DNA of 64,000 bases, taken from contig MSHE01000015.1 of assembly GCA_001941025.1 (NCBI GenBank), positions 73,040-137,039 of the forward strand, given 5' to 3'. The stretch's first letter is position 1, and each line of letters starts with the position of its first letter. This stretch comes from Lachnospiraceae bacterium Zagget3 (GTDB lineage Bacteria; Bacillota_A; Clostridia; Lachnospirales; Lachnospiraceae). Under the pieces are notes generated by a model, which had not been told where the DNA came from, searched no databases, and saw nothing but the letters and a program-made list of their open reading frames with translations. Positions 1-7,271 of the stretch are shown in pieces. Position numbers and translations under genes: made by a program.

Positions 1-168
1 GCCGCGTCGCTGGCCCCCGGCACGCTGCGCGACCGGTGGGCGATGCACGGCGGCGCGCGCAGCCTGATCGATCTGGCCAAATCGCGGGGGGAGACGGACA
101 ACATTTCCGCCCTCCTCGCGCGGGTGTGGACCGGGAGAAGCGCAGGCGCGGGGAGGCGATGTGATTGA
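1..168 (+). CDS. PP2C-family Ser/Thr protein phosphatase, C-terminal end only
   Basis: Only the last 55 codons are inside the window, in frame 1, ending with TGA at 166-168. The segment GETDNISALLARV matches the closing motif of bacterial PP2C (PPM) phosphatases, where the Asp-Asn pair contributes to the metal-binding active site. These enzymes remove phosphate from Ser/Thr in the cytoplasm. The stop overlaps the GTG start of the kinase at 161 by 8 bases, so the two are translationally coupled. A phosphatase paired with a kinase in this way usually reverses that kinase's phosphorylation. The N-terminal catalytic part lies outside the window, so intactness cannot be judged. Confidence 0.75.
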   Translation, partial: AASLAPGTLRDRWAMHGGARSLIDLAKSRGETDNISALLARVWTGRSAGAGRRCD

Positions 169-1858
169 GATCGGATCGGTACTCGATGAAAAATACGAGA
201 TCTTAAAACAGATCGGAACGGGCGGCATGTCCCGTGTCTACCTGGCCTTGGATCTGCGCTTAAAAAAGCAGTGGGCCGTAAAGGAGGTTTCAAAACAGGA
301 AAACGGACAAAACGACGCGGTCATTTTGTCCGGCCTGCTGGCGGAAGCGGAGATCATGAAGCGGCTGGATCATCCGGCATTGCCGCGGATCGTAGACATC
401 CTGGAGGACGCGGACCGTCTCTGTATCGTCATGGACTATATCGAGGGGGAACCCTTAGACCGGATTCTGAAGGAACACGGGGCCCTGCCGGAGGAACTGG
501 TCGTAAACTGGGCAAAACAAATCGGGGACGCGCTCCTCTACCTCCATTCCCGGAAACCGCCGATCATCTATCGGGACATGAAGCCTTCCAATGTCATCCT
601 CGGGCCGGAGGGCAACATCAAGATCATTGATTTCGGGATTGCCCGGGAGTATAAGGAGAGGAGCCGGGCGGACACGACCGTGCTCGGCACAAGAGGCTAC
701 GCGTCGCCGGAACACTACGGCGCGCGCCAGACCGATGCCCGCTCGGACATCTACACCCTCGGCATGACGCTGCACCATCTGTTGACCGATGTCAGCCCGC
801 GCGCGCCGGGGTATGTCTATCACCCGGTGCGGTATTGGAATCCAAAAATTTCTGAGGGCTTGAACATTGTGATCGACCGGTGCGCGGCGCTCGATCCGAA
901 GGAGCGCTATCCGGACTGCAGGGCGCTGTTGTATGACCTGGAACACATTTCCCACCTCACGGCGGATCATCAAAAAAAGCAAAAGAGACATCTGCGGATG
1001 TTTCTGATGACCGCGTCGCTCGCGGCTGTTTTATTTACGGCCGGATTCTCTTTTCGTCTCGGGGAGACCTATCTCACACGGGAGCGGTATCTTTCCCTTC
1101 TGTCGGTTCTTTCGTCTCTGTCCCTGGAAGAAAAATGGAACAATTATGAGGAAGCGATCGCGATCCGTCCGGCGGACCCGACGGCATATCTGCGCCTGGT
1201 GGAGGCCATCGAGGAAGAGGGGACATTTGACCGTGCGGTAAGCGACGCGTTTTTATCCCTCTACAATGAGAACCGGGAGCAGCTTGACGCATCCTCTGCC
1301 GCGGTGGAGGAATTAAACTATCGCATCGGAATCCTGTATTTTACCTATTACACTGACGGAGAGGAGGGCGGGAGTTTTTCCGCCCGGGTGCAGAAAGCCT
1401 ACCCGTTTTTCGCGGCGAATCAGGAGGACGCGGAAGAGGCGGAGGCATTTGAGGACCGGGATCTGTCCGCGTGTTACTACCGGATCTGCAGTTTCTATCG
1501 GACGTATGTCTTAAGCCCGGTCGGGGGAACGGAGGCCGGGAGGGAAGACTATCTGGAATTGATCAGGGCGATGGACGAATGCGTCGACCTCGTGCTGTCG
1601 GCGAGCCATTATGACCAGCTGGCTCTGTACAACGGGATCTTCCTGCTGCTGTACGACCAGAGGGAGGGGATGGCCGCGGTAGATGTGCCGGAGGAACAGG
1701 TTTTGGGTCTGCTCGACCGGGTGTGGAGCAGGACCGTGGTCCTGTCCGTGACAAAGGAAGAGTCGGCTGCGCTGCAAACAGAGATTTTGGACCACTACAG
1801 GGTATATCGGGAAGCCGTGGAAAGAACCTATGACTATAAGGAGGTGCGCGATGACTGA
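161..1858 (+). CDS. Membrane-anchored Ser/Thr protein kinase without PASTA domains
   Basis: A eukaryotic-type Ser/Thr kinase of 565 residues. The catalytic domain spans about residues 12-265: glycine loop around 19-24 (GTGGMS), ATP-binding Lys41 in AVK, catalytic loop YRDMKPSN with Asp139 and Asn144, DFG at 157-159, and a SPE version of the APE motif near 182. A basic stretch leads into one membrane segment (about 280-298). The last 265 residues are predicted outside the cell. They are mostly helical and TPR-like (NNYEEAIAIRPADPTAYLRL), not the PASTA repeats of PrkC/PknB, so it probably senses something other than muropeptides. The start is GTG at 161, preceded by GGGGAGG. It overlaps the upstream phosphatase and the downstream small protein by 8 bases each. 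Kinase identity is firm; the signal and targets are unknown. Confidence 0.9.
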   Translation: MIEIGSVLDEKYEILKQIGTGGMSRVYLALDLRLKKQWAVKEVSKQENGQNDAVILSGLLAEAEIMKRLDHPALPRIVDILEDADRLCIVMDYIEGEPLDRILKEHGALPEELVVNWAKQIGDALLYLHSRKPPIIYRDMKPSNVILGPEGNIKIIDFGIAREYKERSRADTTVLGTRGYASPEHYGARQTDARSDIYTLGMTLHHLLTDVSPRAPGYVYHPVRYWNPKISEGLNIVIDRCAALDPKERYPDCRALLYDLEHISHLTADHQKKQKRHLRMFLMTASLAAVLFTAGFSFRLGETYLTRERYLSLLSVLSSLSLEEKWNNYEEAIAIRPADPTAYLRLVEAIEEEGTFDRAVSDAFLSLYNENREQLDASSAAVEELNYRIGILYFTYYTDGEEGGSFSARVQKAYPFFAANQEDAEEAEAFEDRDLSACYYRICSFYRTYVLSPVGGTEAGREDYLELIRAMDECVDLVLSASHYDQLALYNGIFLLLYDQREGMAAVDVPEEQVLGLLDRVWSRTVVLSVTKEESAALQTEILDHYRVYREAVERTYDYKEVRDD

Positions 1859-2129
1859 GACATTTCGGCTGCTGTCCGGCGTTTCGTTTTTGCTGTCCGG
1901 GGTGCTGGGAATGGCCGCGGTCGTTTTCTGGCTGCAGTTTCACATCCCCGCGGCTGTGGGGGAGTTAAGCGGCCGCGCGGCAAAAAGAGCTGTCCGGCGG
2001 CTGCGGGAGGACAACAAGGCGGCGGCAGAGCAAGACGAAGAGATAACGGAACCATTGGATAACATTATGATCATTCACACCGATGAGGTGATCGAAGAGG
2101 AGGGATTGGAAAAAAATGAAGAGGAATGA
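1851..2129 (+). CDS. Small single-pass membrane protein, function unknown
   Basis: A 92-residue protein if it starts at the ATG at 1851, which follows AGGAGG at a good distance and overlaps the kinase stop. An in-frame ATG 21 bases upstream lacks a comparable site. It has an N-terminal hydrophobic segment (about residues 5-26, LLSGVSFLLSGVLGMAAVVFW), then a basic helix rich in Arg and Ala, then an acidic tail (EEEGLEKNEEE). I recognise no family. Its 3' end overlaps the next gene by 14 bases, so it is part of the kinase operon. A role as an adaptor or stability factor for the kinase or the stalk protein is inference only. Confidence 0.65.
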   Translation: MTETFRLLSGVSFLLSGVLGMAAVVFWLQFHIPAAVGELSGRAAKRAVRRLREDNKAAAEQDEEITEPLDNIMIIHTDEVIEEEGLEKNEEE

Positions 2130-4827
2130 AAACGAAAAATGCAGACACCTTCGAGACGCGCGGGTCGTGCGGATCAGGCGGATCGCCGGAGGGCTGTGCG
2201 CCATCGCGCTGATGACCTGTCTGGCCTCGGCCGCGCTGCGCGCCGTGCCGGCGCAGGCGGAGACACAAGGCTGCGCGATCACGCTCACGCCCTCCGCGCC
2301 GGCGGTGGACAACGGGATCGCGGATGTGTACGGCTACTATAACGCACAGAGCGCGGTCTTCGTCGATCTCTGCGTGCAGGCAAACGGGCAGGACAACGGA
2401 ATCCGCAGTATCGAGTACTGGATCACGGACGGGACCCGGAGCGGTGAGAGCGCGGCAGAGTATGGCATCTTGTATGAGGACCCGTATGTGGAAGAAGTTA
2501 TAGAAGAATCGGAAGAACCTGAGACACCGGAGACACCGGAGGAACCGGCAGAACCGGCGGCGTCCGAAGAACCGGCGGCGCCCGAAGAGCCGGCTCTCCC
2601 GGAAGAACCGGATACGCCAGCAGAACCGGCGACGCCTGAGGAACCGGCGATGCCCGAGGAGCCGGACGAGCCGGAAACGCCCGAAGAGCCGGAAACGCCC
2701 GATGAGCCGGATGAGCCGGGCGACACGGAAGACGCCGATGACCCGGGCGACACGGAAGATGCCAATGAGCCGGGCGACACAGAAGACGCCGATGACCCGG
2801 GCAACACAGAAGACGCCGGGGAGCCGGACGGCACGGAGGACGCCGCCGACTCGTCCGCCGCGGAGGAAGGCGGCAGGGAGGATGGGTCTGACGACCCGGA
2901 CGATACGGACCAGCCTGGCGAAGAGGCGGAAGACACGGAAGGCACCGGTGACGCGGAGCCGCCGGACGAGGAGCCTGACGACCCGGAGACACCCGGGGAA
3001 CCGGAAGAGCCGGAAACGCCCGACGAGCCGGAGGAGCCGGAGGCCCCCGCAGAGCCGGACGAGCCGGAGGCCCCCGTAGAGCCGGACGAGCCGGAGACAC
3101 CCGTAGAGCCGGACGAACCGAAGGAGCCGACCGTGCCGGACGAGCCGAAGCAGCCGACAGAGTCGAAAGAGCCGGTCGCGACGGCAGAGCCAGAGACACC
3201 CGACGAGCCGACGGAGCAGCACAAGTTTTTGGAATCCTGGGAGGGCCGCGTTTCGGTTGACACCGCCCGGTATCACAGCAACGAGGTTTTGGTCTGTGTG
3301 AGAGCGACAGACCGGGAGGGGGTTTCCCGGGAGATGACGGTACAACTGGCCATTGACACGGCTGCCCCGGCCGTTACCGTCTCTTACGACAATAACGAAG
3401 CGGTAAACGGGCAGTATTTCAACGAAGCCCGCACGGCGACCGTTGTGATCACGGAACCAAACTTTGATGTCGGCTGCGTGTCATTTGGACAGAGCGCGCG
3501 AACAGCCGCGGGGGAGGACGAAGAGCCCACGGTGTTGTGGCATCACAACGGGGATGTTCACACGGCACTGGTCTCCTTCACGGCGGACGGTACCTACACG
3601 CTTGATGTAAGGGCAAGCGACCTCGCGGGAAACACAGGTGGCCCGGCGGATTACGGAAACGCCGCGGCCGCGACGGAATTTACAATCGACCGCAGCGAGC
3701 CGGAGGTGGAGATCGCGGGCGTTTCCGACCACCACGGGTACAGCGGCAGCGTCGCGCCGCAAGTGAAGCTGTATGACCGCAATTTTGCCGACTACGAGAT
3801 CTCCCTGACGCGAACGCGTTTGGACGAGATCGATGTGGATGTGACGGACACCTTTTTTCCCGAACAGACACTGTCGGAAGAGGGAGGAGATCTGTTGTGT
3901 GAGACCTTCGCGCGGGTCCGGGACAACGACGGGATTTATACACTCCGCGCGCGGGCAGCGGATCTCGCCGGAAATGAGAGTGAAGCGAGCGTCACCTTCT
4001 CCGTCAATCGGTTTGGATCGGTCTATGTGTTCAGCGATTATCTGATCTCGCTCATTCAAAACGGCGGGGCCTACGCGCAGGAGATCGAACAGGATCTGGT
4101 GATCACGGAATACAATGCCAGCGGACTCCGGCCCGGCTCCCTCCTGATCGATATCACGCGGGACTCCCGTCCGATGACGGAGGTGGTCTGCGACACGAAA
4201 CCGGCCGCTGCCGGCGCGGCTGCCACAGGCAGCAGCGGCTGGTATGAATACCGCTACACGCTTGACAGACAAAACTTTGCCGCGGACGGAGTCTACAAGA
4301 TTTCCCTTTCTTCCGAGGATGAGGCCGGCAACACGCCGGACAGCGCCGGCTCGACGGGCACGGACCTTTTGTTCCGGGTGGATGGAACGGAGCCGGAGAT
4401 CACGGGAAGCGCGAAGACGGATGAAAGCGGCATCCTGGAGGAGGGCGAAAATTTCGCGTACACCGCCTATGATACGATGGGCCTTACTTCTCTGGAAGTG
4501 TATGTGGACGGGACGCTTTTCGGCGACGCGATCACGGAGTTTGGGGAAGATGCCAACCACTACACGGGAACGCTTTCCCTGCCGGCAAACGCCGCCGAAC
4601 AGGAAGTCCGATTCGTGGCAGCAGACCGGGCGGGCAATGTTGCGGATGTCCGCTACGGGGCGCCGTCCGGCATCCGCACGATCCGGGAGTTTCTCTCCGC
4701 GCCCGCTGCCGCGCTGAAACAATTGGCGGAAAGGGGCGTCCTGCTGCCCGTGATCATCGGGGTAGTCATCGCTGCCGCGGTCCTCTTCGCCCTGCTGTTC
4801 GCGCGGAAAAAATTTAGTCAAAAATAG
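2116..4827 (+). CDS. Secreted Ig-like surface protein with Glu/Pro-rich stalk and C-terminal membrane anchor
   Basis: A protein of 903 residues. The N-terminus has a basic region, a hydrophobic core and an AQA-like cleavage site near residue 48, so it is exported. About residues 125-370 are low-complexity repeats of Glu, Pro, Asp and Thr (EEPETPDEP units and a DDPGDTEDA block), which probably form an extended negatively charged stalk. About residues 375-860 hold several bacterial Ig-like modules, visible as recurring D-x-x-x-P starts (DTAAPAV, DRSEPEV, DGTEPEI) and AGN turns. The C-terminus has a membrane segment (VIIGVVIAAAVLFALLF) and a short basic tail, with no LPXTG motif. It shares an operon with the kinase and phosphatase and may be their target or partner, which is inference. 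The stalk repeats could vary in length between strains. Confidence 0.75.
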   Translation: MKRNENEKCRHLRDARVVRIRRIAGGLCAIALMTCLASAALRAVPAQAETQGCAITLTPSAPAVDNGIADVYGYYNAQSAVFVDLCVQANGQDNGIRSIEYWITDGTRSGESAAEYGILYEDPYVEEVIEESEEPETPETPEEPAEPAASEEPAAPEEPALPEEPDTPAEPATPEEPAMPEEPDEPETPEEPETPDEPDEPGDTEDADDPGDTEDANEPGDTEDADDPGNTEDAGEPDGTEDAADSSAAEEGGREDGSDDPDDTDQPGEEAEDTEGTGDAEPPDEEPDDPETPGEPEEPETPDEPEEPEAPAEPDEPEAPVEPDEPETPVEPDEPKEPTVPDEPKQPTESKEPVATAEPETPDEPTEQHKFLESWEGRVSVDTARYHSNEVLVCVRATDREGVSREMTVQLAIDTAAPAVTVSYDNNEAVNGQYFNEARTATVVITEPNFDVGCVSFGQSARTAAGEDEEPTVLWHHNGDVHTALVSFTADGTYTLDVRASDLAGNTGGPADYGNAAAATEFTIDRSEPEVEIAGVSDHHGYSGSVAPQVKLYDRNFADYEISLTRTRLDEIDVDVTDTFFPEQTLSEEGGDLLCETFARVRDNDGIYTLRARAADLAGNESEASVTFSVNRFGSVYVFSDYLISLIQNGGAYAQEIEQDLVITEYNASGLRPGSLLIDITRDSRPMTEVVCDTKPAAAGAAATGSSGWYEYRYTLDRQNFAADGVYKISLSSEDEAGNTPDSAGSTGTDLLFRVDGTEPEITGSAKTDESGILEEGENFAYTAYDTMGLTSLEVYVDGTLFGDAITEFGEDANHYTGTLSLPANAAEQEVRFVAADRAGNVADVRYGAPSGIRTIREFLSAPAAALKQLAERGVLLPVIIGVVIAAAVLFALLFARKKFSQK

Positions 4828-4850
4828 GAAAATTTTCATGGAAAAAGTAA

Positions 4851-4878
4851 TTGTATCTGCAAAAAAAATTGCTATACT
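4851..4878 (+). promoter_or_regulatory. Promoter of the GH36 alpha-galactosidase gene
   Basis: TTGTAT at 4851-4856 and TATACT at 4873-4878, spaced 16 bases, with an A-run in the spacer. The ATG at 4885 is only 6 bases after the -10 box, about where transcription should begin. This suggests a leaderless or nearly leaderless mRNA, although a GGAG also lies at 4879-4882. Confidence 0.6.
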
Positions 4879-4884
4879 GGAGAC

Positions 4885-7116
4885 ATGAGCATCCTTTTTC
4901 ACGAGGGCACAAGAACGTTTCATCTGAGCAATGACCGGATCAGCTATATCATGATGGTCCTGGAAAACGGACAGCTCGGCCAGCTGTACTTCGGAAAGCG
5001 CATCCATGACAAGGAGGACTTTACTTATCTGAGAGAGCTGGCGGAACGGCCGATGACTTCCTGCGTCTTCCCGACGGACAAAGTCTACACGATGGCCGGC
5101 ATCAAGCAGGAATATCCGGTCTACGGGAACGGCGACTACCGGCATCCTGCCGTGGAGATCCTGCAGGAAAACGGCAGCCGCATCTCGGAATTCGTGTACG
5201 AGTCCCATGAGATCGTTCCCGGGAAACCCGCGCTCCCCGGCCTTCCCGCGCTCTATGTGGAGGACGACGCGGAGGCGGAGACCCTGATCATTACACTGCG
5301 TGACGCGCTGACCGGAATTTGCGTGGAACTGCTCTACAGCCTCTACGCCCATACCGGTCTTCTGGCACGGAGTGTACGGTTTACCAACGAGGGCGGCGAG
5401 GCGGTGCATTTGACCCGGGCGATGAGCCTGTGTCTTGACCTGCCGGACCGCGACTATGACTGGATCCAGTTTTCCGGCTCCTGGGGAAGGGAACGCACAC
5501 CCATAACCCGCCGTTTGGAGCAGGGTATTCAGGCAGTGGACAGCATGCAGGGGACTTCCTCCAATCAGCAAAACCCGTTTGTCATCTTAAAGCGTCCCAC
5601 GGCGGACGAATTTCAGGGGGAAGTGATTGGGTTTTCCTTTGTATACAGCGGCAATTTCCAGATGCAGGCGCAGGTGGATGCTTTTTCGGTCACCCGTATG
5701 CTGGTCGGCATCCATCCGGACTGCTTTGACTGGAAGCTCGCGCCGGGTGAGACCTTTACCACGCCGGAGACCGTGATGGTCTATACCGACCGGGGCATCA
5801 ACGATATGAGCCAGACGTTCCACAAGATGTATCGGGAACGGCTGGCACGCGGGTACTGGCGCGACCGGGCGCGCCCGATTTTGATCAACAACTGGGAAGC
5901 AACGTATTATAATTTTACGGAAGAGAAGCTCCTCGACATTGCGGCCGCGGCACGCGACTGCGGCATCGAACTGTTTGTCCTGGACGACGGCTGGTTCGGC
6001 AGCCGTCGGAATGACAAGGCGGGGCTGGGCGATTGGGAGGCCGCGCCGGAGGTGCTGCCGCGCGGAGTGGACGGCCTGGCGGAGCGCATCGGGGAACTCG
6101 GCATGAAGTTCGGCATCTGGATCGAGCCGGAGATGGTCAATGCGGATTCGGACCTCTACCGGGCCCATCCGGATTGGATCATCAACACGCCGGGCCGGCA
6201 CAAGACGCACGGCCGCTGTCAGTATGTGCTCGATTTTTCCAGAAAGGATGTGGTGGACCACCTCTATGACGCGATCGCGGCGCTGCTCGGCGGGGCGGAC
6301 ATTTCCTATGTTAAGTGGGATATGAACCGCTGTATCACGGAGTGTTATTCCAATGCCTGGCCGGCGGACCGGCAGGGGGAGATCTTTCACCGCTACATCC
6401 TTGGGGTCTATGACCTCTATGAGCGGCTCACCTCCGCATTTCCGGAAGTGCTGTTCGAGTCCTGCGCCAGCGGCGGCGCCCGCTTCGACCCGGGCATGCT
6501 ATACTACGCGCCGCAGTGCTGGACCAGCGATGACACGGACGGGTTTGAACGGTTAAAGATCCAGTACGGCACTTCCATGTGCTATCCGATCAGCAGCATG
6601 GGGACGCACGTGTCCGAGGTGCCGAACCACCAATTGCGCCGGTGCACTCCGCTTCGCACAAGAGCCAATGTGGCCTATTTCGGGACCTTTGGCTACGAGC
6701 TGGACTTACACCGTCTGGCTGATACGGAGATCGAGAGTGTGAAGACGCAGGTCGCGTTTATGAAAGAGTACCGGCAGCTGCTGCAGTTCGGCACGTTCTA
6801 CCGGCTGCAGAGCCCGTTTGAGAAAAACGAGTCCGCCTGGATGGTCGTAAGCGATGACCGGCAGACGGCGGTCGTTGGCTGGTACCGGATGCTCAGCAAA
6901 GTGAACGACGCGTTTACACGCGTGCGCCTCGCGGGGCTGGACCCGGACATCTGCTATCACAACAGTCTCACACAGGTGGACTGTTACGGCGACGAACTGA
7001 TGCACCTTGGCATGCTGACGACGGACGAGAGCGCCGGGGTCCGGGGGACGGAGATCGGGATGATGCAGAGCGAGGATTTCGACTCCCGGATCTATGTTTT
7101 AACGGCGAAAAAATAA
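4885..7116 (+). CDS. GH36 alpha-galactosidase
   Basis: A cytoplasmic alpha-galactosidase of 743 residues, the usual length for the bacterial raffinose/melibiose-type GH36 subgroup. It hydrolyses terminal alpha-1,6-galactose from oligosaccharides such as raffinose, stachyose and melibiose. An N-terminal beta-sandwich (about 1-330) precedes the (beta/alpha)8 barrel (about 330-660) and a C-terminal beta domain. The catalytic nucleophile is Asp479 in YVKWDMNR and the acid/base is Asp549 in CWTSDDTDG, matching the positions known for this subgroup. FVLDDGWFG and IEPEMVN are further family signatures. No signal peptide is visible. It stands alone, with no sugar transporter or regulator beside it in this window, and has its own promoter. 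Orientation and spacing suggest a separate transcript from the surface-protein operon. Confidence 0.95.
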   Translation: MSILFHEGTRTFHLSNDRISYIMMVLENGQLGQLYFGKRIHDKEDFTYLRELAERPMTSCVFPTDKVYTMAGIKQEYPVYGNGDYRHPAVEILQENGSRISEFVYESHEIVPGKPALPGLPALYVEDDAEAETLIITLRDALTGICVELLYSLYAHTGLLARSVRFTNEGGEAVHLTRAMSLCLDLPDRDYDWIQFSGSWGRERTPITRRLEQGIQAVDSMQGTSSNQQNPFVILKRPTADEFQGEVIGFSFVYSGNFQMQAQVDAFSVTRMLVGIHPDCFDWKLAPGETFTTPETVMVYTDRGINDMSQTFHKMYRERLARGYWRDRARPILINNWEATYYNFTEEKLLDIAAAARDCGIELFVLDDGWFGSRRNDKAGLGDWEAAPEVLPRGVDGLAERIGELGMKFGIWIEPEMVNADSDLYRAHPDWIINTPGRHKTHGRCQYVLDFSRKDVVDHLYDAIAALLGGADISYVKWDMNRCITECYSNAWPADRQGEIFHRYILGVYDLYERLTSAFPEVLFESCASGGARFDPGMLYYAPQCWTSDDTDGFERLKIQYGTSMCYPISSMGTHVSEVPNHQLRRCTPLRTRANVAYFGTFGYELDLHRLADTEIESVKTQVAFMKEYRQLLQFGTFYRLQSPFEKNESAWMVVSDDRQTAVVGWYRMLSKVNDAFTRVRLAGLDPDICYHNSLTQVDCYGDELMHLGMLTTDESAGVRGTEIGMMQSEDFDSRIYVLTAKK

Positions 7117-7121
7117 AAAAT

Positions 7122-7169
7122 ACACAATATATAGATTTTTCTCTTGCATTTAACCACAAGATGTAGTAG
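7122..7169 (+). promoter_or_regulatory. Tandem NrdR-type boxes upstream of nrdDG
   Basis: Two sites resemble the NrdR consensus ACACWATATATWGTGT: ACACAATATATAGATT at 7122-7137 and CCACAAGATGTAGTAG at 7154-7169. Corresponding bases are exactly 32 bp apart, about three helical turns, which is the typical spacing of paired NrdR boxes. The second box lies over the spacer and -10 region of the promoter, so binding should repress nrdD. NrdR is the nucleotide-sensing repressor of ribonucleotide reductase genes; nrdR itself is not in the window. Confidence 0.7.
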
Positions 7170-7172
7170 AAT
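7144..7172 (+). promoter_or_regulatory. Promoter of nrdD
   Basis: TTGCAT at 7144-7149 and TAGAAT at 7167-7172, spaced 17 bases. It gives a leader of about 90 bases before the nrdD ATG at 7272. The second NrdR-type box overlaps it. Confidence 0.7.
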
Positions 7173-7271
7173 GAAGTACGCGGACGGGGAAATCCGATTG
7201 TTTATTGCGGCTTTTACCGGGAGCAAACACAGAAAATATAGGGGAAAAGTGAGGAAAGAGGTAAGAGAGTT

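Noticed and set aside
2071..3345. Long minus-strand frames (up to 424 codons) opposite the Glu/Pro stalk
   Set aside because: The stalk codons GAG, CCG and GAC read in reverse as Leu, Arg, Gly, Ser and Val without stops. The products are pure low complexity.
3481..5571. A 696-codon minus-strand frame crossing the Ig protein and the alpha-galactosidase
   Set aside because: It runs antisense through two well-supported genes and their promoter, with no recognisable domain.
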